A stretch of DNA of 5,585 nucleotides from an uncultured Eubacteriales bacterium. GTDB lineage: Bacteria; Bacillota; Clostridia; Oscillospirales; Oscillospiraceae. The translations under genes and the position numbers were made by a program. Of the stretch, positions 1 through 5,585 are shown piece after piece (the stretch's first letter is position 1; each line of letters starts with the position of its first letter). The stretch is from positions 1 through 5,585 of the forward strand of contig USAT01000116.1 in assembly GCA_900552725.1 (NCBI GenBank). The letters run 5' to 3'. Below the pieces are notes generated by a model. It saw only the letters and a program-made list of their open reading frames with translations, did no database searches and was not told where the DNA came from.

Positions 1-831
1 CCGGCGGCAGACGCCGCCGGCGGGGACGGTCTCGCTGGTGAAGCGCTTTTCTTCGCCGGATACAGCCGCCCGGATGCGCAGAAACTCCTGGCCCCGGTCG
101 GTGGGCTGCACCACGAAGGTGCCGCACACCGTCTGGCCGTGGACGGTCATGTGCTGATGACCCGTCAGCAGGATGTCGAAGTCCAGCTCCTGACACAGGC
201 GATAGGCCACGTTCTCATGGGTAGTGGACAGCACCCGGCCCGTGGCCAGATCCCGCTCGAAGCCGCCGTGATAGATGCACAGCGTCACGTCCACCTGGCC
301 CTTCAGGGCTTCCAGCGCCGCACGGGCGGCGGGGATGGGATCGTTGACGGTGACGCCGGACAGGTGCTCCGGACGTTCCCAGATGTTCACATAGTCGGTG
401 ACAATGCCCACGATGCCGATCTGCAGGCCGTTCTCCAGCGTGTGGATGCGGGCGGGGAAGCGCACCCCCGCGCCGTCCCAGCGGACGTTTTCGCAGACGC
501 AGCGGGCATGGAGGGCGTTGAGATAGGTGTCCAGATACGCCATGCCGTAGTTGAAGTCGTGGTTGCCCAGGGTCACATAGTCATAGCCGCAGCGGTTCAT
601 CATCTCGGCGAACCGGCTGGCGTCGCCCAGGGTATCGTGGCAGTAAGCGCCCAGGGGGGAACCCTGGAGGATGTCGCCGCCGTCGATGATCAGGGTGTTG
701 CCGTCCTTCTGAAACTGGCTGGCGCACTTGAACAGGCCGATGTCCCGCTCTTCACGGCTGCGGTAGTCGGTGGGGTAGATATAACCGTGGAGGTCGGAGG
801 TGAAGTAGATGGTAAAGTTTTTCGTCTCCAT
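1..831 (-). CDS. Metallophosphoesterase of the 5'-nucleotidase / 2',3'-cyclic phosphodiesterase family, 3' end missing
   Basis: The frame is open from the ATG at 831-829 to the window edge and gives 277 residues with no stop. All the dimetal phosphoesterase motifs are visible: DLHG (13-16), GGD (51-53), GNHDFNYG (89-96), the histidine of YHGG (188) and GHQHM (224-228). The family hydrolyses phosphate monoesters such as nucleotides, and some members also hydrolyse cyclic nucleotides. Relatives are about 450-550 residues with a C-terminal substrate-specificity domain, which would lie beyond the window. The N-terminus (METKNFTIYFTSDLHG) goes straight into the first catalytic strand with no signal peptide, so a cytoplasmic enzyme is inferred. 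The start is 4 nt after the phnE stop, with a GGGGGTGA ribosome site overlapping that stop, which implies translational coupling to the transporter. The family assignment is firm; the substrate is unknown. Confidence 0.9.
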   Translation of the reverse strand, partial: METKNFTIYFTSDLHGYIYPTDYRSREERDIGLFKCASQFQKDGNTLIIDGGDILQGSPLGAYCHDTLGDASRFAEMMNRCGYDYVTLGNHDFNYGMAYLDTYLNALHARCVCENVRWDGAGVRFPARIHTLENGLQIGIVGIVTDYVNIWERPEHLSGVTVNDPIPAARAALEALKGQVDVTLCIYHGGFERDLATGRVLSTTHENVAYRLCQELDFDILLTGHQHMTVHGQTVCGTFVVQPTDRGQEFLRIRAAVSGEEKRFTSETVPAGGVCRR

Positions 832-835
832 CGTT

Positions 836-1645
836 TCACCCCCGTGCCAGCTTGACGCGGATCCGGGAGGAGATCCACTCGATGATCAGCACCAGAATGA
901 TCAGCCCCAGCAGGATGGCGCCCACCTCGTTCCAGCGGTAGGAGCTCATGGCGAAGATCAGCGGCGCGCCGATACCGCCGGCGCCCACCAGACCCAGCAC
1001 CGTGGCGTCACGCAGGTTCATGTCGAAGCGGTAGATGATGGTGGAGGTGAAGTCCGCCGTCAGTTGGGGCAGGATACCGTAGCGGATCTTCTGGAAGGTG
1101 GTGCAGCCTGCGGCGTCCAGGGATTCCAGGATCCGCTTGTCCAAGTCCTCGATGCTTTCTATGAACATCTTGGACACCATGCCGATGGAGCACAGGGACA
1201 TGGTGAGCAGTCCCGCGAAGGGGCCGGGGCCGGTGACGCGGATGAACATCAGACCATAGACAAAGGCAGGGATGGTGCGGATGGCCGCGATGACCACCCG
1301 GCCGATCAGGGCGATGGGCCGGGGCACCAGATTGCTGGCGGAGAGGAAGGACAGGGGCAGCGAGATCACCGCGCCCACGATGGTGCCCAGAAAGGCGATG
1401 CAGAAGGTCTCCAGCAGCAGATAGGGTACGCCGTTGGTGCCCAGGGTGAACAGCAGCTTGCCGGAGGGGTGGAAGATGCCGGAGATGATGTTTTTCGCCA
1501 CCTCAAGGCCGTTGCTGGTGGGGGTGCTGATCCGTACCGCCGTGCCGGACCAGGCCAGCAGGCAGGCCACGATGAAGGCGGCCAATAGCTGCCACAGCCA
1601 CGTTTTCGGCGCGGAGGCATAGGCTTTTTGAATTTTCTGTTCCAT
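836..1645 (-). CDS. phnE: Phosphonate-type ABC transporter permease, second PhnE subunit
   Basis: This 269-residue membrane protein is one half of the import pore. It has a hydrophobic segment near 16-33, then several more near 76-100, 112-135, 142-160 and 240-258 by eye. The cytoplasmic EAA loop that docks on the ATPase is at about 174-194 (ESLDAAG...ILPQ). The PhnE hallmark RDATVLGLVGAGGIG follows at 212-226. The length fits the family. The ATG is preceded by TAAGGAGG, whose TAA is the stop codon of the other phnE gene, leaving only 9 nt between the genes. It is clearly diverged from that neighbour, so the two probably form a heterodimeric channel. PhnE-family membership is firm. The transported compound (phosphonate, phosphite or phosphate ester) cannot be read from the permease. 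Confidence 0.93.
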   Translation of the reverse strand: MEQKIQKAYASAPKTWLWQLLAAFIVACLLAWSGTAVRISTPTSNGLEVAKNIISGIFHPSGKLLFTLGTNGVPYLLLETFCIAFLGTIVGAVISLPLSFLSASNLVPRPIALIGRVVIAAIRTIPAFVYGLMFIRVTGPGPFAGLLTMSLCSIGMVSKMFIESIEDLDKRILESLDAAGCTTFQKIRYGILPQLTADFTSTIIYRFDMNLRDATVLGLVGAGGIGAPLIFAMSSYRWNEVGAILLGLIILVLIIEWISSRIRVKLARG

Positions 1646-1654
1646 ACTGCCTCC

Positions 1655-2476
1655 TTACGTCAAGCGCTTGCGCAGGCCGTGGCTGATGCCCTCGATGACC
1701 ATGACGGCCACGAACAGGACAATCAGGATCATGCCAAGGCTGTCGTACTCACGCCAGCCGATCTTTTCATTCATGATAAGGCCCAGACCACCCGCGCCCA
1801 CATAGCCCAGGATGGAGGCGTAACGCACGTTGCCCTCCAGGCAGAACAGGGACACGGACAGATAGGTGGGCAGCACCTGGGGGAATACGGCGGTGGTGAA
1901 CGCCTGCAGACGGGTAGCGCCCAGAGCCTCCATGGCCTCATAGGGTCCCATGTCTACGGTCTCGATGATCTCGAAGAGCTGCTTGCCCACATAGGCGAAG
2001 GTGAACACCGCAATGGCGCAGGTGCCCGCCATGGTGCCCAGACCGAAGATATAGGTGGCGATCAGGGCGCACACCAGCGTGGGCAGCGTCCGCACCAGAC
2101 TGAGGAACAGCCGGACGATGAACACCACCACGCGGTTGGTGACGATGTTGCTGGCGGCGGCGATGGCAAAGGGAACGGCCAGCACCGCGCCCACAAAGGA
2201 GCCCAGGAAGGACATCTTGATGGTGTCCCACAGGGGCTGCCAGATCTTGGCCAGATACCCGGTGTTGGGCGGGAACATGGCCGTGAGGATATCGAAGAAT
2301 TTGCTGCCCTTTTTCACCAGCACCGCGAAGTTGAAGCCGGTGATGTGGACGGACAGCGCGCCCAGGGCCACCACGATCAGGATGATCAGCGGCGCGCGGC
2401 TGCGCTTTTCCTCCACCACCGCGCCGTTGGGCAGCGTATAGCGGCGGGGCTTGAACAGACGGTCGTACAGGCTCAT
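1655..2476 (-). CDS. phnE: Phosphonate-type ABC transporter permease, first PhnE subunit
   Basis: This 273-residue inner-membrane permease has a basic cytoplasmic tail of about 28 residues and a first membrane helix near 29-46. Further hydrophobic segments lie near 88-108, 116-140, 146-165 and 247-264. The EAA loop is at 180-200 (EAMEALGATRL...FPQ), and the family signature GYVGAGGLG is at 224-232, preceded by NVRYASIL. The ATG overlaps the phnC stop codon in an ATGA arrangement (2473-2476), so translation is probably coupled to phnC. It differs from the second PhnE in the N-terminal tail and in most of the loop between the first helix and the core. Tandem non-identical phnE genes are a known arrangement in phnCDEE-type operons. 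The transported substrate is not determined. Confidence 0.94.
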   Translation of the reverse strand: MSLYDRLFKPRRYTLPNGAVVEEKRSRAPLIILIVVALGALSVHITGFNFAVLVKKGSKFFDILTAMFPPNTGYLAKIWQPLWDTIKMSFLGSFVGAVLAVPFAIAAASNIVTNRVVVFIVRLFLSLVRTLPTLVCALIATYIFGLGTMAGTCAIAVFTFAYVGKQLFEIIETVDMGPYEAMEALGATRLQAFTTAVFPQVLPTYLSVSLFCLEGNVRYASILGYVGAGGLGLIMNEKIGWREYDSLGMILIVLFVAVMVIEGISHGLRKRLT

Positions 2477-3231
2477 GCGTCTGCCTCCGTCTCGCTGTCG
2501 TCGCCGTAGATGGCGCTGAGCACCGCCTTGTCCACGTTGGCGGAGGGGCCGTCATAGACGATCTTGCCGGCGCGGATGCCGATGATGCGCTCGGCGTACT
2601 CCAGGGCCAGCTCCACATGGTGGATGTTCAGCAGGATGGAGATGCCCATCTCCTTGTTGATGCGGACGAAGTCCTGCATCACCTGCTTGGCGGTGACGGG
2701 GTCAAGGGCGGCCACCGGCTCGTCCGCCAGGATGATCCTGGGGTTTTGGGTCAGTGTGCGGGCCAGGGCTACGCGCTGCTGCTGGCCGCCGGAGAGCTGG
2801 TCGGCCCGCATATAGGCCTTGTCCAGAATGCCTACCTTGTCCAGGGACTCCAGCGCCTTGATCTTGTCTGCCTTCCGGAAGGCGCCCAGCAGCACCCGCC
2901 AGAAGGGCATATCCGGCACGCAGGCGGACAGAACGTTCTTGATGACGGTGGTGCGGGTCACCAGATTGAAGGACTGGAACACCATGCCGATGCCCCGGCG
3001 GAACCGGCGCAGACTCTTGCCGGACAGGGTGCTGACGTCGGTGCCGTTCACCGTCAGCGTGCCGGAGGTGATCTGGTGCATCCGGTTCACCGACCGCAGC
3101 AGCGTGGACTTGCCCGCGCCGGAGCGGCCGATGATGGCCACGAATTCCCCGTCCTGAATGGTCAGGTTCACGTCGTCCAGGCCCACCGTGCCGTTGGGAT
3201 ACACCTTGGATACATGGTCGAAAATGATCAT
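2473..3231 (-). CDS. phnC: Phosphonate-type ABC transporter ATP-binding protein PhnC
   Basis: This 252-residue ATPase powers the importer at the cytoplasmic face of the membrane. Every nucleotide-binding element is present: Walker A GRSGAGKS (35-42), Q-loop glutamine (86, in VFQSFN), signature LSGGQQQR (146-153), Walker B RIILADEP (165-172), D-loop AALDP (174-178) and a switch histidine in NIHHVE (about 204). The stretch ADEPVAALDPVTAKQVM is characteristic of PhnC rather than of generic importers. The ATG at 3231-3229 follows an AGAGGAA ribosome site at good spacing and lies just after a terminator-like hairpin that separates it from phnD. The last 4 nt overlap the next gene. The C-terminus ends in a short acidic tail. 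It appears intact and functional. Confidence 0.96.
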   Translation of the reverse strand: MIIFDHVSKVYPNGTVGLDDVNLTIQDGEFVAIIGRSGAGKSTLLRSVNRMHQITSGTLTVNGTDVSTLSGKSLRRFRRGIGMVFQSFNLVTRTTVIKNVLSACVPDMPFWRVLLGAFRKADKIKALESLDKVGILDKAYMRADQLSGGQQQRVALARTLTQNPRIILADEPVAALDPVTAKQVMQDFVRINKEMGISILLNIHHVELALEYAERIIGIRAGKIVYDGPSANVDKAVLSAIYGDDSETEADA

Positions 3232-3250
3232 ATGGATTCCTCTTTTCCTG

Positions 3251-3308
3251 AAATAAAAACGCGGGGAGGACAGCGGAAGGTTTGATCCTTACAGTCCTCC
3301 CCGCGTTT
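3251..3308 (-). terminator. Intrinsic terminator or attenuating hairpin between phnD and phnC
   Basis: A perfect 15-bp inverted repeat (3257-3271 with 3294-3308) has a GC-rich core and an inner 4-bp extension (aagg 3277-3280 with cctt 3287-3290). Read on the minus strand, the stem ends in TTT and continues as T5-A-T3, the form of a factor-independent terminator. It begins 11 nt after the phnD stop and ends about 20 nt before the phnC start. No convincing promoter is seen between it and phnC, so some transcripts must read through. Partial termination, or protection of the phnD message from 3' decay, would make the binding protein more abundant than the membrane subunits. Confidence 0.85.
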
Positions 3309-3319
3309 GGGAAAGTGCT

Positions 3320-4375
3320 TTAGTTGGCGGCGGTCAGCTCCTGGATGAGCTTCTGCGCGGCGCGCTCGTTGTCGTAATCGGAGGCCTGTGCAACCTGATA
3401 GCCGTTGTGGCTGTAGATGGAGATGACTTCCTTACCGGCATCGGTGTTGCCGATGTTGATGAACGCCTGCTGCAGGGCAGCGATCAGGTCGGCGTCCATG
3501 ATCTCGGAGTTCTTGCTGACGGAGATGGTGTCGTTATAGATGGGGGCGGTAACGCCGATGACGCCGGTCTCCTCCCAGATGGAGGCCTCACGGCCGAACT
3601 CGCTGTTCCAGCGCTCGGCATAGTCGCGGCGGGCGTCGGCATAGGTCACCAGCACGTCCACCTGGCCGGAGGCCAGACGGGCAAAGGCGCTGGCGTAGGA
3701 ATCGGACTGCACGGCGCTCTTCAGATCAGAGATGCCCTTGCCGTAGTGATCCTGCAGCCACAGGGCGGGATAGATGTAACCGGCGGGGGAAGAGGTGCCC
3801 ATGATGCTCCAGTTGGCGCTGTCCAGATCCTCCCAGGTCAGCTCCTCACCGTTGTTGACCTTGGCCAGCAGCTCCTGACCCTTGGCGGAGGGACCGGCGA
3901 TAAACAGGGCGCGGTAGGAGACAGCCTGATTCTCGGAAGCCTCGGTGGGCTGGCCGTCGTTCCAATCCTTGGCGTTGTCGGAATCCTTGCTCAGGCCGTT
4001 GCGGGTAGCGGTCAGGATGACATCGGCGCCGTCATCGTACAGCACATAGGTGCCGCCGGGGATCAGGCCCACGTCGATGGTGCCGGCCTCAAGGCCTTCG
4101 CCAACGGCTTCGTAGGTGGTGCCGACGGTGATCTCCACGTCGCCCACCTCATAGCCCTGGGCGGCCAGCTCGTCCTTCAGCATCTGCTTCAGGGGCTCGG
4201 TGGCGGTGATGATCTCCTCAGGCTCACGGGAAGGGACGAACGCGACCTTCAGGGTCTCGATCTTCTTGGAACCCTCGGCGTCGCCGCCCTGCTGATCGTT
4301 GCCAGCATTGCCGCCGCAGGCCACGAGAGACAGGGTCATGACCAGCGCCAGCAGAAGCGCAAAAATCTTCTTCAT
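3320..4375 (-). CDS. phnD: Phosphonate/phosphite-type ABC transporter substrate-binding lipoprotein (PhnD family)
   Basis: This is a 351-residue secreted lipoprotein. A lysine-start signal peptide (MKKIFALLLALVM) ends in the lipobox LVAC, so Cys20 would be lipidated and the mature protein tethered outside the membrane. A Gly/Asn/Asp-rich linker (21-36) leads into the type II periplasmic-binding fold, starting at LKVAFVPSREPEEI (42-55). Other landmarks are DVGLIPGGTYV (101-111), the ligand-loop region TSSPAGYIYP (194-203) and SGQVDVLVTYADA (236-248). The ATG at 4375-4373 is chosen because it starts the signal peptide and has GGAGG 7 nt upstream; the frame is open for 67 more codons upstream but those read through the promoter. 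An acidic, Asn-rich insert (about 128-150) follows the first lobe. The ligand may be a phosphonate, phosphite or a small phosphate ester; sequence alone does not decide. Confidence 0.93.
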   Translation of the reverse strand: MKKIFALLLALVMTLSLVACGGNAGNDQQGGDAEGSKKIETLKVAFVPSREPEEIITATEPLKQMLKDELAAQGYEVGDVEITVGTTYEAVGEGLEAGTIDVGLIPGGTYVLYDDGADVILTATRNGLSKDSDNAKDWNDGQPTEASENQAVSYRALFIAGPSAKGQELLAKVNNGEELTWEDLDSANWSIMGTSSPAGYIYPALWLQDHYGKGISDLKSAVQSDSYASAFARLASGQVDVLVTYADARRDYAERWNSEFGREASIWEETGVIGVTAPIYNDTISVSKNSEIMDADLIAALQQAFINIGNTDAGKEVISIYSHNGYQVAQASDYDNERAAQKLIQELTAAN

Positions 4376-4382
4376 TGTTTTT

Positions 4383-4387
4383 CCTCC
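4383..4387 (-). promoter_or_regulatory. Ribosome binding site of phnD
   Basis: GGAGG on the minus strand lies 7 nt before the ATG at 4375. It fixes the start at the signal peptide and excludes the longer upstream in-frame start at 4576. Confidence 0.88.
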
Positions 4388-4409
4388 AAATTGTGATATT
4401 GTTCCTGTG

Positions 4410-4463
4410 CCCGGACGGACTGTCCGGGACGCGATGGCGCATGATACGCAAAAGGCGCACCAT
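4410..4463 (-). promoter_or_regulatory. Structured 5' leader of phnD with two predicted hairpins
   Basis: The leader between the inferred transcription start and the phnD ribosome site can fold twice. Hairpin 1 pairs 4457-4463 with 4434-4440 (7 bp including one G-U pair, a 16-nt loop). Hairpin 2 pairs 4422-4428 with 4410-4416 (perfect 7-bp GC-rich stem, 5-nt loop). Neither is followed by a U-tract, so they are not simple terminators. No known riboswitch class is recognised. A role in mRNA stability or translation is possible, but nothing in the sequence proves one. Confidence 0.4.
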
Positions 4464-4473
4464 ACCGTCACAC

Positions 4474-4482
4474 AGTATAGCA
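4474..4482 (-). promoter_or_regulatory. Extended -10 promoter for the phn operon
   Basis: On the minus strand the sequence is TGC-TATACT: a -10 hexamer at 4479-4474 with the TG of an extended -10 motif at 4482-4481. The -35 position (about 4497-4502) is only a poor match (AATTTT), so the extended -10 would have to carry recognition, or an activator helps. Transcription would start near 4467, giving a leader of about 92 nt before phnD. Confidence 0.6.
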
Positions 4483-4494
4483 CACCTTTGTGAG

Positions 4495-4506
4495 GAAAAA
4501 TTTTTC
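4495..4506. promoter_or_regulatory. Candidate operator: 12-bp A/T palindrome at the -35 of the phn promoter
   Basis: The sequence GAAAAATTTTTC is a perfect 12-bp palindrome and covers the -35 position of the promoter inferred for phnD. Palindromes with GAAA/TTTC ends are typical of sites for several RpiR-family regulators, and such a regulator is encoded immediately upstream. A protein bound here would block or replace -35 contact. An A5T5 run can also simply be a bent-DNA tract, so assignment as an operator is inference. Confidence 0.4.
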
Positions 4507-4532
4507 GTTTTGGTAAAAAAAGTAATATCTTG

Positions 4533-5282
4533 TCAGCGGTGGCCGCCGTCGAAGTAGAAGGCCACCAGCTCCTCAAAGGCCAGGATCACATGGCCGAAGA
4601 AGGTGTTGGGCAGGCTGCCCGCCAGCGTCTGCTTGGAGCCGTCCACCACGAACACGATGTCCGACATCCGGGCCAGGGTGGAGTCGCTCCGCTTGGTGAA
4701 GGTGACGATCCGGTGACCGTTCTGGCGGGCGTGGCGCACGTCGTTCAGCACCGGGGCGGTCTCGCCGCTCTGGCTGACGGCGAACATCACCGGCGGCGCA
4801 TCCTGATCTTCCGGCAGGTGGTGGGTGTCACGGAACAGCATATAGTCGTAGAAATGCACATTATTGAATACCATAAAGCCGCAGATGGACAGCCGCTGGG
4901 CGATATAGGAGCCGACGATGTTGGAAAAGCCCTCGCCGGTGGTGAACAGCTTGGCCGTGCGGGAGCCGTCCAGCAGGCTGCAGAAGTCGGAGATGAGCGC
5001 GTCGGAGTAGTTGTCGAGGAGGCTTTTCAGGCTTTCGGCGCTGCGGCCCTGACCATGGGAGTCGAACTGGCGGCTGAGGTAGTAGTACAGCTCGCTGTAT
5101 CCGTCGAAGCCCAGGCGCTTGCACATCTTTACGATGGTGGTGGTGGAGAGGAAGTTCTCGTTGGCGATCTGCTGGATGCCCACGCGCTTTTCGCCCCGCT
5201 CAATATGGGCGGTGATGCTGGTGATCACCTTTTTCTCATCCTCGGAAAGCAGATTTGTCAACAGAAAATAGCCGTCGCCCAC
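4533..5282 (-). CDS. RpiR/MurR-family transcriptional regulator (HTH plus SIS domain)
   Basis: This is a 249-residue DNA-binding regulator. The N-terminal helix-turn-helix spans about 10-70, with the recognition region near VGIQQIANENFLSTTTIVKMC (34-54) followed by KRLGFDGYSEL, the usual end of the RpiR domain. The C-terminal SIS domain spans about 105-230, with TTGEGFSN (113-120) and the sugar-phosphate-binding signature SQSGET (170-175). Family members sense phosphosugars or related phosphorylated metabolites. The GTG start at 5282-5280 is chosen because AAGGAGG sits 8 nt upstream. An in-frame ATG at 5384 would place the promoter inside the gene and lies in the centre of the ppdK terminator. 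The gene is followed in the same direction by the phn operon, making that operon the likely target. Family membership is firm; ligand and target are inferred. Confidence 0.9.
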   Translation of the reverse strand: MGDGYFLLTNLLSEDEKKVITSITAHIERGEKRVGIQQIANENFLSTTTIVKMCKRLGFDGYSELYYYLSRQFDSHGQGRSAESLKSLLDNYSDALISDFCSLLDGSRTAKLFTTGEGFSNIVGSYIAQRLSICGFMVFNNVHFYDYMLFRDTHHLPEDQDAPPVMFAVSQSGETAPVLNDVRHARQNGHRIVTFTKRSDSTLARMSDIVFVVDGSKQTLAGSLPNTFFGHVILAFEELVAFYFDGGHR

Positions 5283-5290
5283 AGCGTATC

Positions 5291-5297
5291 CCTCCTT
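5291..5297 (-). promoter_or_regulatory. Ribosome binding site that sets the GTG start of the RpiR-type regulator
   Basis: AAGGAGG on the minus strand is a near-perfect Shine-Dalgarno, 8 nt before GTG at 5282. No comparable site precedes the alternative ATG at 5384. Confidence 0.88.
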
Positions 5298-5316
5298 GCC
5301 GCAGTTGTTTTTCAAT

Positions 5317-5345
5317 ATTATAGCAAACCGCGGGCCGTCTTGCAA
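5317..5345 (-). promoter_or_regulatory. Promoter of the RpiR-type regulator gene
   Basis: TTGCAA (5345-5340) and a perfect TATAAT (5322-5317) are separated by exactly 17 bp on the minus strand, the preferred sigma-A geometry. A start near 5310 would leave a short leader of about 28 nt ending in the ribosome site. It gives the regulator its own transcription, separate from ppdK. A GAAAAA word just downstream (5313-5308) resembles half of the palindrome upstream of phnD, but no second half is present. Confidence 0.85.
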
Positions 5346-5367
5346 TACAGCGCTGGGGATAATAACG

Positions 5368-5400
5368 AGAAAGCGCCCGGTCATTGACCGGGCGCTTTCT
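5368..5400 (-). terminator. Intrinsic terminator of ppdK
   Basis: A perfect 16-bp inverted repeat (5368-5383 with 5385-5400, one central base) begins 22 nt after the ppdK stop. The stem has a GC-rich core and its last bases on the minus strand are CTTTCT, followed by a weaker T-rich stretch (CGTTATTAT). The innermost pairs would open to form the loop. The interrupted U-tract makes it less classical than the phnD hairpin, but position and stem strength support termination. Confidence 0.8.
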
Positions 5401-5422
5401 GTTATGGGATGTTTGGGTTCGA

Positions 5423-5585
<163 letters not shown>

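Noticed and set aside
139..4396. Long plus-strand open frames opposite the phn operon and the phosphoesterase (for example 139-855, 809-1588, 1628-2509, 2617-3285, 3407-4396)
   Set aside because: They are antisense mirrors of GC-rich genes: low-complexity His/Gln/Gly/Asp-rich products with no recognisable domains, while the minus strand carries complete family motifs throughout.
4224..4463. Minus-strand 79-codon frame starting in the phnD leader and overlapping phnD out of frame, a possible leader peptide
   Set aside because: There is no ribosome site before its ATG, which would lie within a few bases of the inferred transcription start, and most of its length is just phnD in another frame.
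4481..4492. Short inverted repeat CACA-CCTT-TGTG in the phn promoter spacer as an operator
   Set aside because: Only 4 bp per arm; expected by chance in a region this size and weaker than the adjacent 12-bp palindrome.
4376..4576. N-terminal extension of phnD to an ATG at 4576
   Set aside because: It would translate the promoter, palindrome and leader, overlap the end of the regulator, and bury a typical lipoprotein signal peptide that has its own GGAGG site.
4530..5387. Plus-strand 285-codon frame opposite the regulator
   Set aside because: It mirrors the RpiR-type gene, whose HTH and SIS motifs are unmistakable on the minus strand; the plus product has no recognisable domain.

Overview
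The window is a GC-rich bacterial segment in which every supported gene reads on the minus strand, so gene order runs from high to low coordinates. The Gram-positive style of the signals (strong AGGAGG ribosome sites, sigma-A-like promoters, a lipoprotein substrate-binding protein) and the gene set suggest a high-GC anaerobic Clostridia member, perhaps an Oscillospirales gut bacterium. That placement is inference from style and was not checked by any search.

Layout, in transcription order: (1) 5585-5423, the last 53 codons of pyruvate phosphate dikinase (ppdK), closed by a 16-bp inverted-repeat terminator at 5368-5400. (2) 5345-5317, a well-formed promoter (TTGCAA-17-TATAAT) for a 249-residue RpiR/MurR-family regulator with an N-terminal helix-turn-helix and a C-terminal SIS sugar-phosphate domain (5282-4533, GTG start). 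(3) 4532-4376, a control region with an extended -10 promoter, a 12-bp A/T palindrome over its -35 position, and a leader with two predicted hairpins. (4) 4375-3320, phnD, a lipoprotein substrate-binding protein of the phosphonate/phosphite class. (5) 3308-3251, a terminator-like hairpin between phnD and phnC. (6) 3231-836, phnC (ATPase) and two different phnE permeases, tightly packed. (7) 831-1, a metallophosphoesterase of the 5'-nucleotidase family starting 4 nt after the second phnE and running off the window.

Taken together, phnD-phnC-phnE-phnE-phosphoesterase looks like one operon. A surface lipoprotein captures a phosphorus compound, a PhnC-driven PhnE/PhnE pore imports it, and a phosphoesterase without a visible signal peptide acts on a phosphate ester in the cytoplasm. 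The SIS-domain regulator just upstream is the natural candidate controller. No C-P lyase or other phosphonate-degrading gene is visible, so the imported substrate may be a phosphate ester rather than a phosphonate. This is the most interesting idea in the window, but it rests on gene context.
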